A DNA stretch of 64,000 bases from Anaerococcus sp. mt242 (GTDB lineage: Bacteria; Bacillota; Clostridia; Tissierellales; Peptoniphilaceae): assembly GCF_016798225.1 (NCBI RefSeq), contig NZ_JAEUYX010000002.1, positions 1 through 64,000 on the forward strand, given 5' to 3'. The first letter of the stretch is position 1, and the number at the start of each line of letters is the position of its first letter. Shown here in pieces: positions 55,712 through 64,000 of the stretch. Both the position numbers and the translations under genes were made by a program. The notes below the pieces were generated by a model that ran no database searches, was not told the DNA's origin, and was given only the letters and a program-made list of their open reading frames with translations.

Positions 55712-56830
55712 ATGATATATTTAGACAATGCAGCAACTACAAAAATTTATAAAAAAGCACAAGATGCACGTACTTATGCAGAGGATGAAGTTTTCGCAAA
55801 CTCTTCATCACTCCATAGTTTTGGGCTAAAATCTAGCAATCTTTTAAGAGAATCAAGAGAAATTGTAGCTAGTATAATTAGATCAAATCCAGATGAAATT
55901 TATTTCACCAAAGGAGCTACAGAAGCAAATAATATTGCAATATCATCAATGAGTGGAGAAAACAACATTGCAATCACATCATCAATTGAACACTCCTCAG
56001 TATATGATAGTTTTAATAATTATCCTTATAAAGATGTTATTTACTTAAAAAATGATAGATATGGATTTGTGGACCTAGATGATTTAAAAGAAAAATTAAG
56101 TAAAGATGTTAAGCTAGTATCTATAATTTATGCTAACAATGAAATAGGAACTATTCAGGACATTAGAAAAATTAGTGATATTGTAAAATCTTTTGATAAA
56201 AATATCTTAATTCATCTAGATGCTACGCAAGCATTGGGAAAAATTTCTTGTGATGTAGGAGAACTAAAAGTTGATTTAATGAGTTTTTCAGCACACAAAT
56301 TCCACGGACCAAAGGGAGTTGGAGGACTTTATGTTAGAAAAGAAATTTTATCAAAGATAAAAGCAGTCTTACATGGAGGACACCAACAAGTTGTATCAAG
56401 CGGAACTGATAATCATCCTGCAATCTATGCAATGGCAACTGCATTAAAAGAGCAAATAGATGCTGATGAGTTTAACTATGTCAATGTTTTAAATCAATAC
56501 ATGAGAACATTAATCGATAACAATATAAGTGATTATATATTTAATACTCCTAGTGAAAGTTATTCTCCTTATATATTAAGTATTGGATTTGCAAATATAA
56601 AATCAGAAGTACTACTTCATATGCTTGAGGATAATGATATATACGTATCAAGCGGATCAGCTTGTTCAAAGGGAAATAATAATAGGATTTTAGAAGCTTT
56701 AGATGTGGATGATAAATATAGTGATGGAGTTATTAGATTTTCTTTTGCTGGGGAAAATACAAAAGAAGAACTAGAGGAAACTGTCAAAGTTTTAAAAGAA
56801 TCAATTGATGAAATAAGAAGGGTTATGTAA
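55712..56830 (+). CDS. Cysteine desulfurase (NifS/IscS type)
   Basis: Takes sulfur from cysteine as a persulfide. The N-terminal MIYLDNAATTKIY, the PLP lysine in SAHKFHGPKG (Lys about 196) and the sulfur-accepting Cys in SSGSACSKGN (about 317) are intact. The length of 372 aa is standard. It shares one base with thiI, so its sulfur most likely feeds 4-thiouridine synthesis. Confidence 0.94.
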   Translation: MIYLDNAATTKIYKKAQDARTYAEDEVFANSSSLHSFGLKSSNLLRESREIVASIIRSNPDEIYFTKGATEANNIAISSMSGENNIAITSSIEHSSVYDSFNNYPYKDVIYLKNDRYGFVDLDDLKEKLSKDVKLVSIIYANNEIGTIQDIRKISDIVKSFDKNILIHLDATQALGKISCDVGELKVDLMSFSAHKFHGPKGVGGLYVRKEILSKIKAVLHGGHQQVVSSGTDNHPAIYAMATALKEQIDADEFNYVNVLNQYMRTLIDNNISDYIFNTPSESYSPYILSIGFANIKSEVLLHMLEDNDIYVSSGSACSKGNNNRILEALDVDDKYSDGVIRFSFAGENTKEELEETVKVLKESIDEIRRVM

Positions 56831-57990
56831 TGGAATCACTTTTAGCAATTAGCTTTGGAGAACTTTTTTTAAAGGGAGCCAATAGAAAATATTTTTTTGA
56901 TAATGCACGCAAACATATTCTAGCAAATATTAAAAATATAGGCTATGAAGACACCTATGTAGAAAGTGCTAAGCTTTATATCAAAGCTGAAGAAAGTAAG
57001 TTTGACGCTTTGGTAAAAGAAATAGAAAAAGTTTTTGGTATTGCTTATATAGATGAAGTTTATAAAGTAAATAAAAATATTGATGAGATTTTTCAAGCAG
57101 CAAAATATATCATAAATAAAGATTATAAAGATAAAAATTATACTTTTAAAGTTGAAACTACAAGAGTTGATAAATCTTTTGAATATGATTCACCTAAACT
57201 TAATGCACATCTAGGAGATTTGCTTTTAGACGAATTTAAAAATTTATCAGTTGATATTCATAATCCAGATTTTAAAGTATATGTAGATATAAAAAATAAT
57301 GCTTATGTCTATACAAATAGACACAAGGGTCTAGGAGGATTACCTATAGGAAGTAGTGGTGAAGGTTTACTATTACTTTCTGGAGGTATAGATTCACCTG
57401 TGGCAGGATTTATGATGGCAAAACGTGGAATGATGGTTAATGCCGTTCATTTTCACTCTTATCCTTTTACATCTAAACAAGCTCACCAAAAAGCTGAAGA
57501 CTTGGCTAGACTAATGTCGCAATACACTGGTCCTCTTAAAGTTTTTTCAATCAATCTAGCAAATATTTATAAGAAAATAGCAACAAATTGTGATAGACGC
57601 GAAACAACTATTTTATCTAGAAGATTTATGATGAGAATATCAAATAAACTTGCAGATAAATATGGATTTAAGGCATTTATCACTGGAGAATCACTTGGTC
57701 AAGTAGCATCACAAACACTTGAATCTATTTCTGTTATTGAAGATTCAGCGAATTATCCAATCTTACGACCATTAATTGGCCTTGATAAACAGGATATAAT
57801 CAATACTGCTATTGATATTGGAACTTATGATAAGTCTATAGAGCCTTTTGATGATTGTTGTTCAATATTTGCTCCAGATAAGCCAGTTACAAAACCAAAA
57901 CTTAAATATATCGAAAGATCTGAAGAAAATCTTGAGATAGAAAGACTAGTAGATGAGGCATTAGAGACAATAGAGATTATAGAAATTTAA
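56830..57990 (+). CDS. thiI: tRNA 4-thiouridine synthetase ThiI
   Basis: Thiolates uridine-8 of tRNA and may feed thiamine synthesis. An N-terminal ferredoxin-like and THUMP domain (about residues 1-165) is followed by a PP-loop ATPase domain with LLLLSGGIDSPVAGFMMAKRG (SGGxDS near 183-188). There is no C-terminal rhodanese domain, as usual in Gram-positives (386 aa), where the upstream desulfurase supplies sulfur directly. Confidence 0.95.
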   Translation: MESLLAISFGELFLKGANRKYFFDNARKHILANIKNIGYEDTYVESAKLYIKAEESKFDALVKEIEKVFGIAYIDEVYKVNKNIDEIFQAAKYIINKDYKDKNYTFKVETTRVDKSFEYDSPKLNAHLGDLLLDEFKNLSVDIHNPDFKVYVDIKNNAYVYTNRHKGLGGLPIGSSGEGLLLLSGGIDSPVAGFMMAKRGMMVNAVHFHSYPFTSKQAHQKAEDLARLMSQYTGPLKVFSINLANIYKKIATNCDRRETTILSRRFMMRISNKLADKYGFKAFITGESLGQVASQTLESISVIEDSANYPILRPLIGLDKQDIINTAIDIGTYDKSIEPFDDCCSIFAPDKPVTKPKLKYIERSEENLEIERLVDEALETIEIIEI

Positions 57991-57998
57991 ATTTTTAT

Positions 57999-58027
57999 TT
58001 GACAAATAGCTACTAAAATAGTATTAT
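57999..58027 (+). promoter_or_regulatory. Promoter of the rplU-prp-rpmA operon
   Basis: Consensus -35 TTGACA (57999-58004), 17-bp spacer, and -10 TATTAT (58022-58027). The transcript would start near 58034. Confidence 0.8.
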
Positions 58028-58033
58028 TTTATG

Positions 58034-58090
58034 GTAAACCGCTCAGTATGGGTACTGATCACCTAATCTGGCGAGAATTTAAGAATAAGG
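58034..58090 (+). promoter_or_regulatory. Putative L21 leader (autoregulatory 5' UTR)
   Basis: The 60-nt leader holds a perfect hairpin, TCAGTA (58043-58048) with TACTGA (58053-58058) around TGGG. It is flanked by ACCGC upstream and TGGCGAG downstream that can close a longer stem. Firmicute rplU operons are known to carry an L21-binding leader, and position and layout agree. The match to the described consensus was not computed. Confidence 0.6.
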
Positions 58091-58098
58091 AGGAGCCC

Positions 58099-58413
58099 AT
58101 GTACGCAATTATCAAAACAGGTGGCAAACAATACAAAGTATCAGAAGGGGACTTAGTAAGAGTTGAAAAACTACCTTACGAAGTAGGCGAAACTGTTGAA
58201 TTTGATGAAGTACTATTAGTTGCTAACGATAGCGATGTAAAAGTTGGAGCACCAACTGTAGAAAACGCAAAAGTATCTGCAACAATAGAAGATCAAAACA
58301 AAGACAAAAAGATTGTTGTTTTCAAATACAAACCTAAAAAAATGTATAGAAAAAAACAAGGTCACAGACAACCTTATACTTTAGTTAAAATTGATAGCAT
58401 CTCTGCTAATTAA
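58099..58413 (+). CDS. rplU: Ribosomal protein L21
   Basis: A 50S subunit protein of 104 aa. The sequence [14 protein letters not shown] and the C-terminal [17 protein letters not shown] are typical. An upstream in-frame ATG (58048) lies within the leader hairpin and is unlikely. AAGGAGGAG lies at proper distance before 58099. It shares one base with prp. Confidence 0.97.
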   Translation: MYAIIKTGGKQYKVSEGDLVRVEKLPYEVGETVEFDEVLLVANDSDVKVGAPTVENAKVSATIEDQNKDKKIVVFKYKPKKMYRKKQGHRQPYTLVKIDSISAN

Positions 58414-58724
58414 TGATTAAAGTATATCTAGTTTATAAGGAAGACACATTTAAAGGATTTGAAATTACTGGTCATGCTGATTATGATGAGCATGGCAAGG
58501 ATATAGTATGCGCTGCAGTATCTATGCTTGCATACACAACTGTAAATTCTCTTGATAGTTATGATTATAAAGTAGAATTTAGTGATGATGAAGAAACTAT
58601 GAAACTACTAGTAGAAAATCCATCTCACGATTCAGAAGTAATTTTAAATACTTTTAGTACAGGTATTATGACATTAACACAAAGTTATAGTGACTTTGTA
58701 GAAGCTTATACAACAATTATATAA
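58413..58724 (+). CDS. prp: Ribosomal-processing cysteine protease Prp
   Basis: Cleaves the N-terminal extension of L27. The catalytic pair is visible as [18 protein letters not shown] (His21 and Cys33). The length of 103 aa is usual. It is encoded between rplU and rpmA, as in other Firmicutes, and its substrate is the next gene product, which carries the extension. Confidence 0.95.
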   Translation: MIKVYLVYKEDTFKGFEITGHADYDEHGKDIVCAAVSMLAYTTVNSLDSYDYKVEFSDDEETMKLLVENPSHDSEVILNTFSTGIMTLTQSYSDFVEAYTTII

Positions 58725-58735
58725 GGAGATATGAA

Positions 58736-59029
58736 ATGATATTAAATATTAATTTACAAAGATTTTCAAGTAAAAAAGGGGTATCTTCTTCTAAAAACGG
58801 TAGAGATTCAGAAAGCAAAAGACTAGGAACAAAAAGAGCTGATGGTCAATTTGTAAATGCTGGAACAATCATCGTTAGACAAAGAGGAACAAAAATTCAC
58901 CCAGGTAACAATGTTAAAAAAGGTGGAGATGATACTCTATATGCATCATGCGAAGGAATTGTAAAATTTGAAAGAAAAGGACGTGACAGAAAACAAGTTT
59001 CTGTTTATCCAAAACAAGATATTGCTTAA
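58736..59029 (+). CDS. rpmA: Ribosomal protein L27 with Prp-cleaved N-terminal extension
   Basis: A 50S protein near the peptidyl-transferase centre. The N-terminus [15 protein letters not shown] has the extension ending in the NLQRF|S motif that Prp cuts, so the mature protein should begin at Ser11. The core [18 protein letters not shown] is typical. 97 aa. AAGGAG precedes the ATG, and a strong terminator follows the stop. Confidence 0.96.
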   Translation: MILNINLQRFSSKKGVSSSKNGRDSESKRLGTKRADGQFVNAGTIIVRQRGTKIHPGNNVKKGGDDTLYASCEGIVKFERKGRDRKQVSVYPKQDIA

Positions 59030-59036
59030 AAAATTT

Positions 59037-59064
59037 AAGTCTGCCTTTTCGGCAGACTTTTTTT
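59037..59064 (+). terminator. Terminator of the L21-Prp-L27 operon
   Basis: AGTCTGCC pairs with GGCAGACT around TTTTC, followed by seven T. Confidence 0.92.
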
Positions 59065-59083
59065 CATATGAAAGGAAATTTGT

Positions 59084-60364
59084 ATGATAGATCTTGCAAA
59101 AATAAGTCTAAAAGCTGGAGATGGCGGTAATGGAGCTGTAGCTTGGAGACGTGAAAAATACGAACCGACAGGTGGCCCGGCTGGTGGTGATGGTGGAGAT
59201 GGAGGTAGCATAATAATAAAAGCTACCAGAAATCTATCCACACTTGATGATTTTAAGTACAAAACTAAATATAAGGCTGAAAATGGAGAACCAGGTGGAA
59301 AATCTAAAAAGTTTGGTAAAAAGGGTGAAAATCTGATTTTAAAGGTTCCAGTTGGTACCATCCTAAGAGAAGCTGAGACTAACACCATCATTAAAGATTT
59401 TAAAATAGATAATGAAGAATTTATAATTGCAAAAGGTGGTAAAGGTGGTAGGGGCAATGTTCATTTTAAAAACTCTATCCGTCAAGCACCTAGATTTGCA
59501 GAAAATGGTAAAAAAGGTCAAGAAATTGATCTTATTATGGAACTCAAGGTTCTAGCGGATGTTGGACTAGTAGGTTTACCAAATGTAGGAAAATCCACAT
59601 TAATTTCTGTAATTACATCTGCAAAGCCTAAGATAGCAAATTATCATTTTACAACTATTGACCCAAATCTTGGAGTTGTAAACATCGATAATGAGCGTTC
59701 ATTTATAGTAGCTGATATTCCAGGTTTGATTGAGGGGGCTAATGAAGGCCAAGGTTTAGGTCATGATTTTTTAAAGCACATTGAAAGATGTAGAGTGTTA
59801 GTTCATCTTGTAGATATATCAGGCATAGAAGGACGTGATCCTATTGCTGACTTTAAACTTATAAACGAAGAGTTAAAACTATATAACGATAAACTTTCTG
59901 AAAAGCCTATGATAGTAGCCTTAAATAAATCTGATTTAGATTTTAATGACAATGCTTCTAAATTTATTGAAGAATTTAAAGATGATTACAAAATTTTTAA
60001 AATTTCAGCAGCTACAACAAATGGTATCAAAAATTTATTAGATGCAACATATGATTTATTATTAGAATCCGAAGAAAGCCAATATGATTTAATCGAAAAT
60101 GTAAATGAAAGCTTTCTTGAAGAATTTTACAATAAAGAAATTGAATTTGATCTTCAATTTGCAAAAGATAATGAAATATTTGTTGTATTTGGTAAAAGAA
60201 TTGATAATCTATTGGAGAGGGTAAATCTAGAAGACTACGATTCTAGAATGTACTTTGAAAGCAAGCTTCGTGAGATGGAAGTTTTTGATAAATTAAAAGA
60301 AATGGGAATTGAAGAAGGAGATAGTGTCGCAGTAGGTGACATTGTCTTTGAATACTACGAATAG
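59084..60364 (+). CDS. obg: Obg GTPase
   Basis: A GTPase for 50S assembly and stress control. The glycine-rich Obg domain spans about residues 1-158 (GGPAGGDGGDGGSIII, KGGKGGRGNVHF). The G domain starts with GLPNVGKSTL (about 164-173) and has DIPGLIEGA. The OCT domain occupies the last 75 residues. The length of 426 aa is standard. AAGGAAA lies before the ATG, after the terminator. Confidence 0.97.
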   Translation: MIDLAKISLKAGDGGNGAVAWRREKYEPTGGPAGGDGGDGGSIIIKATRNLSTLDDFKYKTKYKAENGEPGGKSKKFGKKGENLILKVPVGTILREAETNTIIKDFKIDNEEFIIAKGGKGGRGNVHFKNSIRQAPRFAENGKKGQEIDLIMELKVLADVGLVGLPNVGKSTLISVITSAKPKIANYHFTTIDPNLGVVNIDNERSFIVADIPGLIEGANEGQGLGHDFLKHIERCRVLVHLVDISGIEGRDPIADFKLINEELKLYNDKLSEKPMIVALNKSDLDFNDNASKFIEEFKDDYKIFKISAATTNGIKNLLDATYDLLLESEESQYDLIENVNESFLEEFYNKEIEFDLQFAKDNEIFVVFGKRIDNLLERVNLEDYDSRMYFESKLREMEVFDKLKEMGIEEGDSVAVGDIVFEYYE

Positions 60365-60372
60365 GAGAAAAA

Positions 60373-60657
60373 ATGCTTACAGGAAAAGAACGTGCAATGT
60401 TAAAATCTGAAAGTCATGATTACAAACCAGTTATAAATATAGGAAAATTTTCATTAACTGAAGATGTAATCAAAGCAACAGATGAAGCATTACAAGCACG
60501 CGAATTAATAAAAATTAAAATTTTAAACAATAATATGGATGATCCAAATGAAATTTTAAACGAATTGCTAGAAAAATTAAATGCAGAATTTGTAAATCAT
60601 GTGGGTAATATATTTACTATATACAGAAAAAATAAAGATAACAAATTTGGACTTTAA
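60373..60657 (+). CDS. yhbY: YhbY-family CRM-domain RNA-binding protein
   Basis: A single CRS1-YhbY domain associated with pre-50S particles. It opens MLTGKERAMLKSESHDYKPV and has INIGKFSLTEDVIKATDEAL followed by LIKIKIL. The usual GKxG motif appears as IGKFS. The length of 94 aa is typical. It lies in the conserved obg-yhbY-nadD-yqeK-rsfS order. Confidence 0.92.
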   Translation: MLTGKERAMLKSESHDYKPVINIGKFSLTEDVIKATDEALQARELIKIKILNNNMDDPNEILNELLEKLNAEFVNHVGNIFTIYRKNKDNKFGL

Positions 60658-60666
60658 AGGAATAAA

Positions 60667-61263
60667 ATGAAAATAGGACTATACGGCGGAACTTTTGACC
60701 CTATTCATGTTGGCCATCTAATTGTTATGGAAAATACTTTAAATTTTATGGATTTAGATAAAATAATTGTGCTTCCTAGCTCCAATCCACCACATAAGCA
60801 AAATAAAAAAAAGACTGATACCAAGATTAGAATTGAAATGGTAGAAGCTGCTATAAGAGATAATGACAAATTAGTTTTGTCTACTTTTGAAGCAAATGAT
60901 AATAGTGTAATCTATACTCATCAAACTTTGGATTATTTTAAGAATAAATATCCAGAACATGAATTTTACTATATCATGGGTGAAGATTCTTTTATGACTA
61001 TTGATTCATGGAGAAATTACGAAAAAATTTTAAATGACAATCTCGTAGTTTTTGCTAGAACTAGTATAGAAGAGGATAGCGATTTAGTAAAAAAAGTTGA
61101 CCTAATAAAAAAAGATAATTCAAAGATATTTTTATTAGATAACTTAAATATCAATATATCTTCTACATTAATTCGTGAATTGGTAAAAGAAAATAAAAGT
61201 ATCAAATACCTTGTTACTGAGCCTGTTAAAGAAATAATAGAGGAGTATCACTTATATGTTTAA
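60667..61263 (+). CDS. nadD: Nicotinate-nucleotide adenylyltransferase
   Basis: Makes deamido-NAD from nicotinate mononucleotide and ATP. The nucleotidyltransferase motif GGTFDPIHVGHL (residues 7-18) and the C-terminal ISSTLIRE (the SxTxxR motif) are present. The length of 198 aa is standard. It overlaps yqeK by eight bases. nadK elsewhere in the window acts later in the same cofactor pathway. Confidence 0.96.
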   Translation: MKIGLYGGTFDPIHVGHLIVMENTLNFMDLDKIIVLPSSNPPHKQNKKKTDTKIRIEMVEAAIRDNDKLVLSTFEANDNSVIYTHQTLDYFKNKYPEHEFYYIMGEDSFMTIDSWRNYEKILNDNLVVFARTSIEEDSDLVKKVDLIKKDNSKIFLLDNLNINISSTLIRELVKENKSIKYLVTEPVKEIIEEYHLYV

Positions 61264-61810
61264 TCTAGATCTTTGGCAAGAGAAATTAATTAATGATATT
61301 GGAGAAAAAAGATTTAAACATTGTGTAAGAGTAATGGAGACTGCTTTAAAGCTAAACAAAAGTTTAAATGATGAAAAAGTCAAAACAGCAGCTATTTTGC
61401 ATGACTGTGCCAAGTATAACGAAGAAAAATATTTGAAATTGTATGGGGTTAATATAGATTCCTACCAATTACAGTTTAAGGCGGTTTTGCATTCTTTTTT
61501 AGGGGCAGAAGTTGCAAAGAAAGAGTATAATATTAATGATAGTGATGTTTTGGATGCAATAAGATTTCATACTACAGGAAAAGCTGATATGACTGATTTA
61601 GAAAAAATAATATATCTGGCTGATGCTATAGAACCAAAGAGAGATTATCCAGATGTAGATCATTTAAGAAAACTAGTAAAAGATAGCTTAGATGATGCGT
61701 TAATCTTTTCATTAAATCATAATTTAAATTATATTATTAAAAAAAATGATTTAATTCATCCACTCACAATTGAAGCAAGGAATTTCTTAATTAAGGAGAA
61801 AAATGAATAA
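61256..61810 (+). CDS. yqeK: YqeK-type HD-domain hydrolase (likely Ap4A hydrolase)
   Basis: The HD-domain metal ligands are HCVRVMETAL (His about 22), AAILHDCAKY (HD about 51-52) and the downstream LHSFLGAE and FHTTG. The family includes symmetrical Ap4A hydrolases of Gram-positives. The length of 184 aa is normal. It overlaps rsfS by eight bases, consistent with operon translation. Confidence 0.92.
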   Translation: MFNLDLWQEKLINDIGEKRFKHCVRVMETALKLNKSLNDEKVKTAAILHDCAKYNEEKYLKLYGVNIDSYQLQFKAVLHSFLGAEVAKKEYNINDSDVLDAIRFHTTGKADMTDLEKIIYLADAIEPKRDYPDVDHLRKLVKDSLDDALIFSLNHNLNYIIKKNDLIHPLTIEARNFLIKEKNE

Positions 61811-62111
61811 ATTAGATATTATATTAAAAGTTTTAGATGATAGAAAAGCTGAAGATGTAAATGTATTAGAACTAAAGGATTCATCAATTGCTGATACCTT
61901 TGTAATAGCTACTGGTACATCTGTTATTCAAACCAAAGCTTTGGCAGACTATATAGAAGAAAAGCTTGAAGAAAATGGATATTCTCTTCTATCTAAGGAA
62001 GGTCTTAGAGAAGGGGAATGGATTTTAATGGATGCAGATGATATCATAATTCACATTTTCACACAAAGACAGAGAGAATTTTACGGTATAGATGATTTAT
62101 GGGAAGAGTAA
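61803..62111 (+). CDS. rsfS: Ribosome silencing factor RsfS
   Basis: Binds L14 and blocks subunit joining when nutrients are short. The motifs DTFVIATGTSVIQTKALADY (about residues 31-50), EGLREGEWILMDADDIIIHI and the C-terminal FYGIDDLW are family hallmarks. The length of 102 aa is slightly short but complete. Confidence 0.95.
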   Translation: MNKLDIILKVLDDRKAEDVNVLELKDSSIADTFVIATGTSVIQTKALADYIEEKLEENGYSLLSKEGLREGEWILMDADDIIIHIFTQRQREFYGIDDLWEE

Positions 62112-62141
62112 TTTTCTCATAAATCTTTTGGTATCATAATA

Positions 62142-62765
62142 ATGGAAAGTAAAAATAAAGATAAAATTATAGTTGGTTTAATTATTGCCCTAGCTGTAGT
62201 TTTGGGAAATAATTTTATGAAGGAAAAATCTCCTGATTTACTTGATAATAAAGTATCTTTACTAGAAAGTGAAGAGAATTTTAATATTGAAGAAGCTGAT
62301 GAAGATAAAGCCAAACAAACTAATGACATAAAAGTACATATAAGTGGCCAAATAAATAGAGAAGGCGTCTATGAAGTAAATGATGGTGATAGGCTTGAGG
62401 ATTTGATAAAACAAGCTGGTGGTCTAAGTCCAGATGCAGATAGTAAATCTTTAAATTTGGCAATGAAGCTAGAAGATCAGATGAAAATATACATACCTAA
62501 TAAAAATGAAATTGTAGAACAAGATACTACAAATACTGATCAATTAGTTTCAAAACCTGATTCCATTAGTACAGATGGAAAAATAAATATTAATACAGCT
62601 AGTAAAGAAGAGCTAATGAATCTACCTAATATAGGAGATAAGAGAGCTCAAGCTATAATAGATTATAGGGATACCAAAAAATTTGAAACAATTGAAGAGA
62701 TAAAAAATGTTACTGGCATTGGCGAAAAATTTTACCAAGCCATGCAAGATTTAATAACAGTATAG
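62142..62765 (+). CDS. comEA: ComEA-like DNA-binding competence protein
   Basis: An N-terminal membrane anchor (about residues 9-26) is followed by an acidic stalk, an SLBB domain (about 65-125, VHISGQINREGVYEV and LIKQAGGLSPDAD) and a C-terminal helix-hairpin-helix pair (ININTASKEELMNLPNIGDK, NVTGIGEKFYQAM). It binds DNA at the cell surface during uptake. The length of 207 aa is usual. No clear ribosome binding site precedes the ATG. No comEC follows in the window. Confidence 0.92.
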   Translation: MESKNKDKIIVGLIIALAVVLGNNFMKEKSPDLLDNKVSLLESEENFNIEEADEDKAKQTNDIKVHISGQINREGVYEVNDGDRLEDLIKQAGGLSPDADSKSLNLAMKLEDQMKIYIPNKNEIVEQDTTNTDQLVSKPDSISTDGKININTASKEELMNLPNIGDKRAQAIIDYRDTKKFETIEEIKNVTGIGEKFYQAMQDLITV

Positions 62766-62773
62766 GTGGTTAA

Positions 62774-63184
62774 ATGAAATTATCGACTAGAAGTAGGTAT
62801 GGATTAAGGGCAATTTGTTACCTAGCTGAAAACGAAGATAAGGGATACATTCCAGTATCTGAAATTTCAGAAGAACTAAGCCTTTCGGAAAATTATTTAG
62901 AGCAATTAATTAGAATACTTAAAAATGAGAAATTAGTAGAATCTATTAGAGGTCCAAAAGGTGGTTATAGGCTTACAAGAAATCCTGATCAAATAACAGT
63001 TGGAGATGTTATAAGAGTTTTGGAAGGTAACTGGAATGTAACTGGTTGCTATAAAGATGGTCATTGTGATGATAATTGCAATGCTTATTTTGCTTTCTAT
63101 AAAATAGATGAAGCGATAAACGATACAATTGATTCCATTACTTTAGATGTAATTTTAAATAACAGACTTGAGGTAAATAAATGA
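62774..63184 (+). CDS. Rrf2-family transcriptional regulator
   Basis: A winged-helix DNA-binding domain starts [20 protein letters not shown] and has [16 protein letters not shown] and GPKGGYRL. The Cys cluster [11 protein letters not shown] (about residues 97-107) is the place where IscR/CymR-type members bind an iron-sulfur cluster or sense thiol state. 136 aa. It overlaps alaS by four bases. Whether it is IscR- or CymR-like cannot be settled here. Confidence 0.9.
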   Translation: MKLSTRSRYGLRAICYLAENEDKGYIPVSEISEELSLSENYLEQLIRILKNEKLVESIRGPKGGYRLTRNPDQITVGDVIRVLEGNWNVTGCYKDGHCDDNCNAYFAFYKIDEAINDTIDSITLDVILNNRLEVNK

Positions 63185-64000
63185 AAAATTTAGGAATGAA
63201 TGATCTAAGAAAATCTTATATAGATTTTTTTGGAAATGAAAAGGGACATACAATATTAAAATCTTTTCCCTTAATCCCACAAGATGATGAATCATTACTT
63301 TTAATTAACGCAGGGATGGCACCATTAAAACAATACTTTACTGGTGAAAAAAAGATAAAAAACAATAGAGCAACATCATCTCAAAGATGTGTAAGAACAG
63401 GTGATATCGAAAGAGTGGGTAAAACTGAGCGTCATGGAACCTATTTTGAAATGCTTGGTAACTTTTCATTTGGGGATTACTTTAAAAGAGAAGCAATTAC
63501 ATGGGCTTATGAATTTTTGACAGGAAAACTAGAAATTGCTCAAGAAGATTTATGGGTAACTGTTTACTATGAAGATGAAGAAGCTTACAATATTTGGAAA
63601 GATGAAGTAGGAATTAATCCTGATAGAATACTAAAACAAGATAAAGATGAAAATTTCTGGGAACTTGAAGTAGGTCCATGTGGTCCATGTTCTGAAATTT
63701 ATGTTGACAGGGGAGCTGATAGGGCTATTGATGAAAATGATAATGCACCTGGAAATGATGATTCAGATAGATTTATGGAAATTTGGAACTTAGTATTTAC
63801 TCAATATAACAAAGATGCTGATGGAAATTATACTCCACTAGCTCATCCAAATATAGATACTGGTATGGGTCTAGAAAGAATCGCAATGATTCTACAAGGC
63901 AAAGATAATATTTTTGAAATAGACGTTAACCAAGATATCATCTCTGAAATTGAAAAAATTTCTGAAGCAAAATACAAAAGTGATAAAAAATCTGATGTTT
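63181..64000 (+). CDS. alaS: Alanyl-tRNA synthetase, 5' part only (cut by window end)
   Basis: The gene runs off the right edge after about 273 codons with no stop. The visible part is the class II catalytic domain: a [15 protein letters not shown] start, [14 protein letters not shown], the motif 2 region [33 protein letters not shown] and [19 protein letters not shown]. Near the window edge is [15 protein letters not shown] (motif 3 region). The ATG overlaps the Rrf2 stop (ATGA). Confidence 0.95.
   Translation, partial: MKNLGMNDLRKSYIDFFGNEKGHTILKSFPLIPQDDESLLLINAGMAPLKQYFTGEKKIKNNRATSSQRCVRTGDIERVGKTERHGTYFEMLGNFSFGDYFKREAITWAYEFLTGKLEIAQEDLWVTVYYEDEEAYNIWKDEVGINPDRILKQDKDENFWELEVGPCGPCSEIYVDRGADRAIDENDNAPGNDDSDRFMEIWNLVFTQYNKDADGNYTPLAHPNIDTGMGLERIAMILQGKDNIFEIDVNQDIISEIEKISEAKYKSDKKSDV

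Noticed and set aside
58048-58098. L21 starting at the upstream ATG (121 aa)
   Set aside because: That ATG lies inside the leader hairpin. The extra residues do not look like L21, and AAGGAGGAG supports the start at 58099.
59035-59457. Proline-rich 140-codon frame on the minus strand
   Set aside because: It is the antisense of the glycine-rich Obg domain; GGN codons on one strand read as proline on the other.

Overview
The window is an AT-rich Gram-positive chromosome segment. Gene content and protein style (SepF, YlmH, HPr with a regulatory serine, Prp with an extended L27, a one-piece tmRNA, bifunctional Rel, GlgC/GlgD pair, type I pullulanase) point to an anaerobic Firmicute of the Peptoniphilaceae type, probably Anaerococcus or a close relative. 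That assignment is my inference from protein recognition, not a computed placement. Nearly everything lies on the + strand; the exceptions are tmRNA, nadK and a YprB-like exonuclease.

Layout. 1-1.4 kb: an accessory-looking patch with a terminator, an unassigned structured small RNA and three small unknown genes. Two of the promoters share a near-identical 20-bp element in their -35/-10 spacers, in opposite orientation. The patch abuts the 3' end of tmRNA (ssrA, minus strand), a common integration site. 2-11.5 kb: a glycogen operon (glgC, glgD, glgA, a phosphorylase homologue that appears to have lost its PLP lysine, type I pullulanase, phosphoglucomutase). 11.6-14.9 kb: FHA protein, SEDS glycosyltransferase and class B PBP, tightly overlapped. 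14.9-17.2 kb: nadK, a likely 6S RNA, and YtxH/DUF948-like envelope proteins. 17.2-21.2 kb: a CcpA-like LacI regulator, ptsH, ptsI and a degenerate kinase-fold protein. 21.3-29.3 kb: YitT, CvfB, a cytosolic parvulin, a dead-looking M20 dipeptidase, DUF1292, radical SAM, a small P-loop protein, an RluA enzyme and glucokinase. 29.3-32.9 kb: response regulator, histidine kinase and lipoprotein. 33-40.8 kb: nucleotide clean-up genes, unknowns, ruvCAB, queA, tgt and yajC. 40.8-57.9 kb: recJ, rel, dtd, MBL hydrolase, aspS, RseC-like, glyA, der, plsY, gpsA, sepF, ylmH, lspA, ung, yprB-like, cysteine desulfurase and thiI. 58-64 kb: the L21-Prp-L27 operon with a leader, obg, yhbY, nadD, yqeK, rsfS, comEA, an Rrf2 regulator and the start of alaS, cut by the window end.

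How it fits together. Glucokinase, phosphoglucomutase and the glg genes form a glucose-to-glycogen route, while HPr, EI and the adjacent CcpA-like regulator form the sugar uptake and catabolite-control core. Most of the rest is housekeeping in familiar operons.

Most worth a second look: (1) three homologues of well-known enzymes that keep the fold signatures but lack catalytic residues (GlgP-like 5683-7941, APH-like 20336-21211, M20-like 23695-25065); (2) a CvfB gene whose only possible starts are AUU or AUA codons, giving about 80 residues more than an ATG-based call; (3) the shared operator and orphan RNA next to ssrA.
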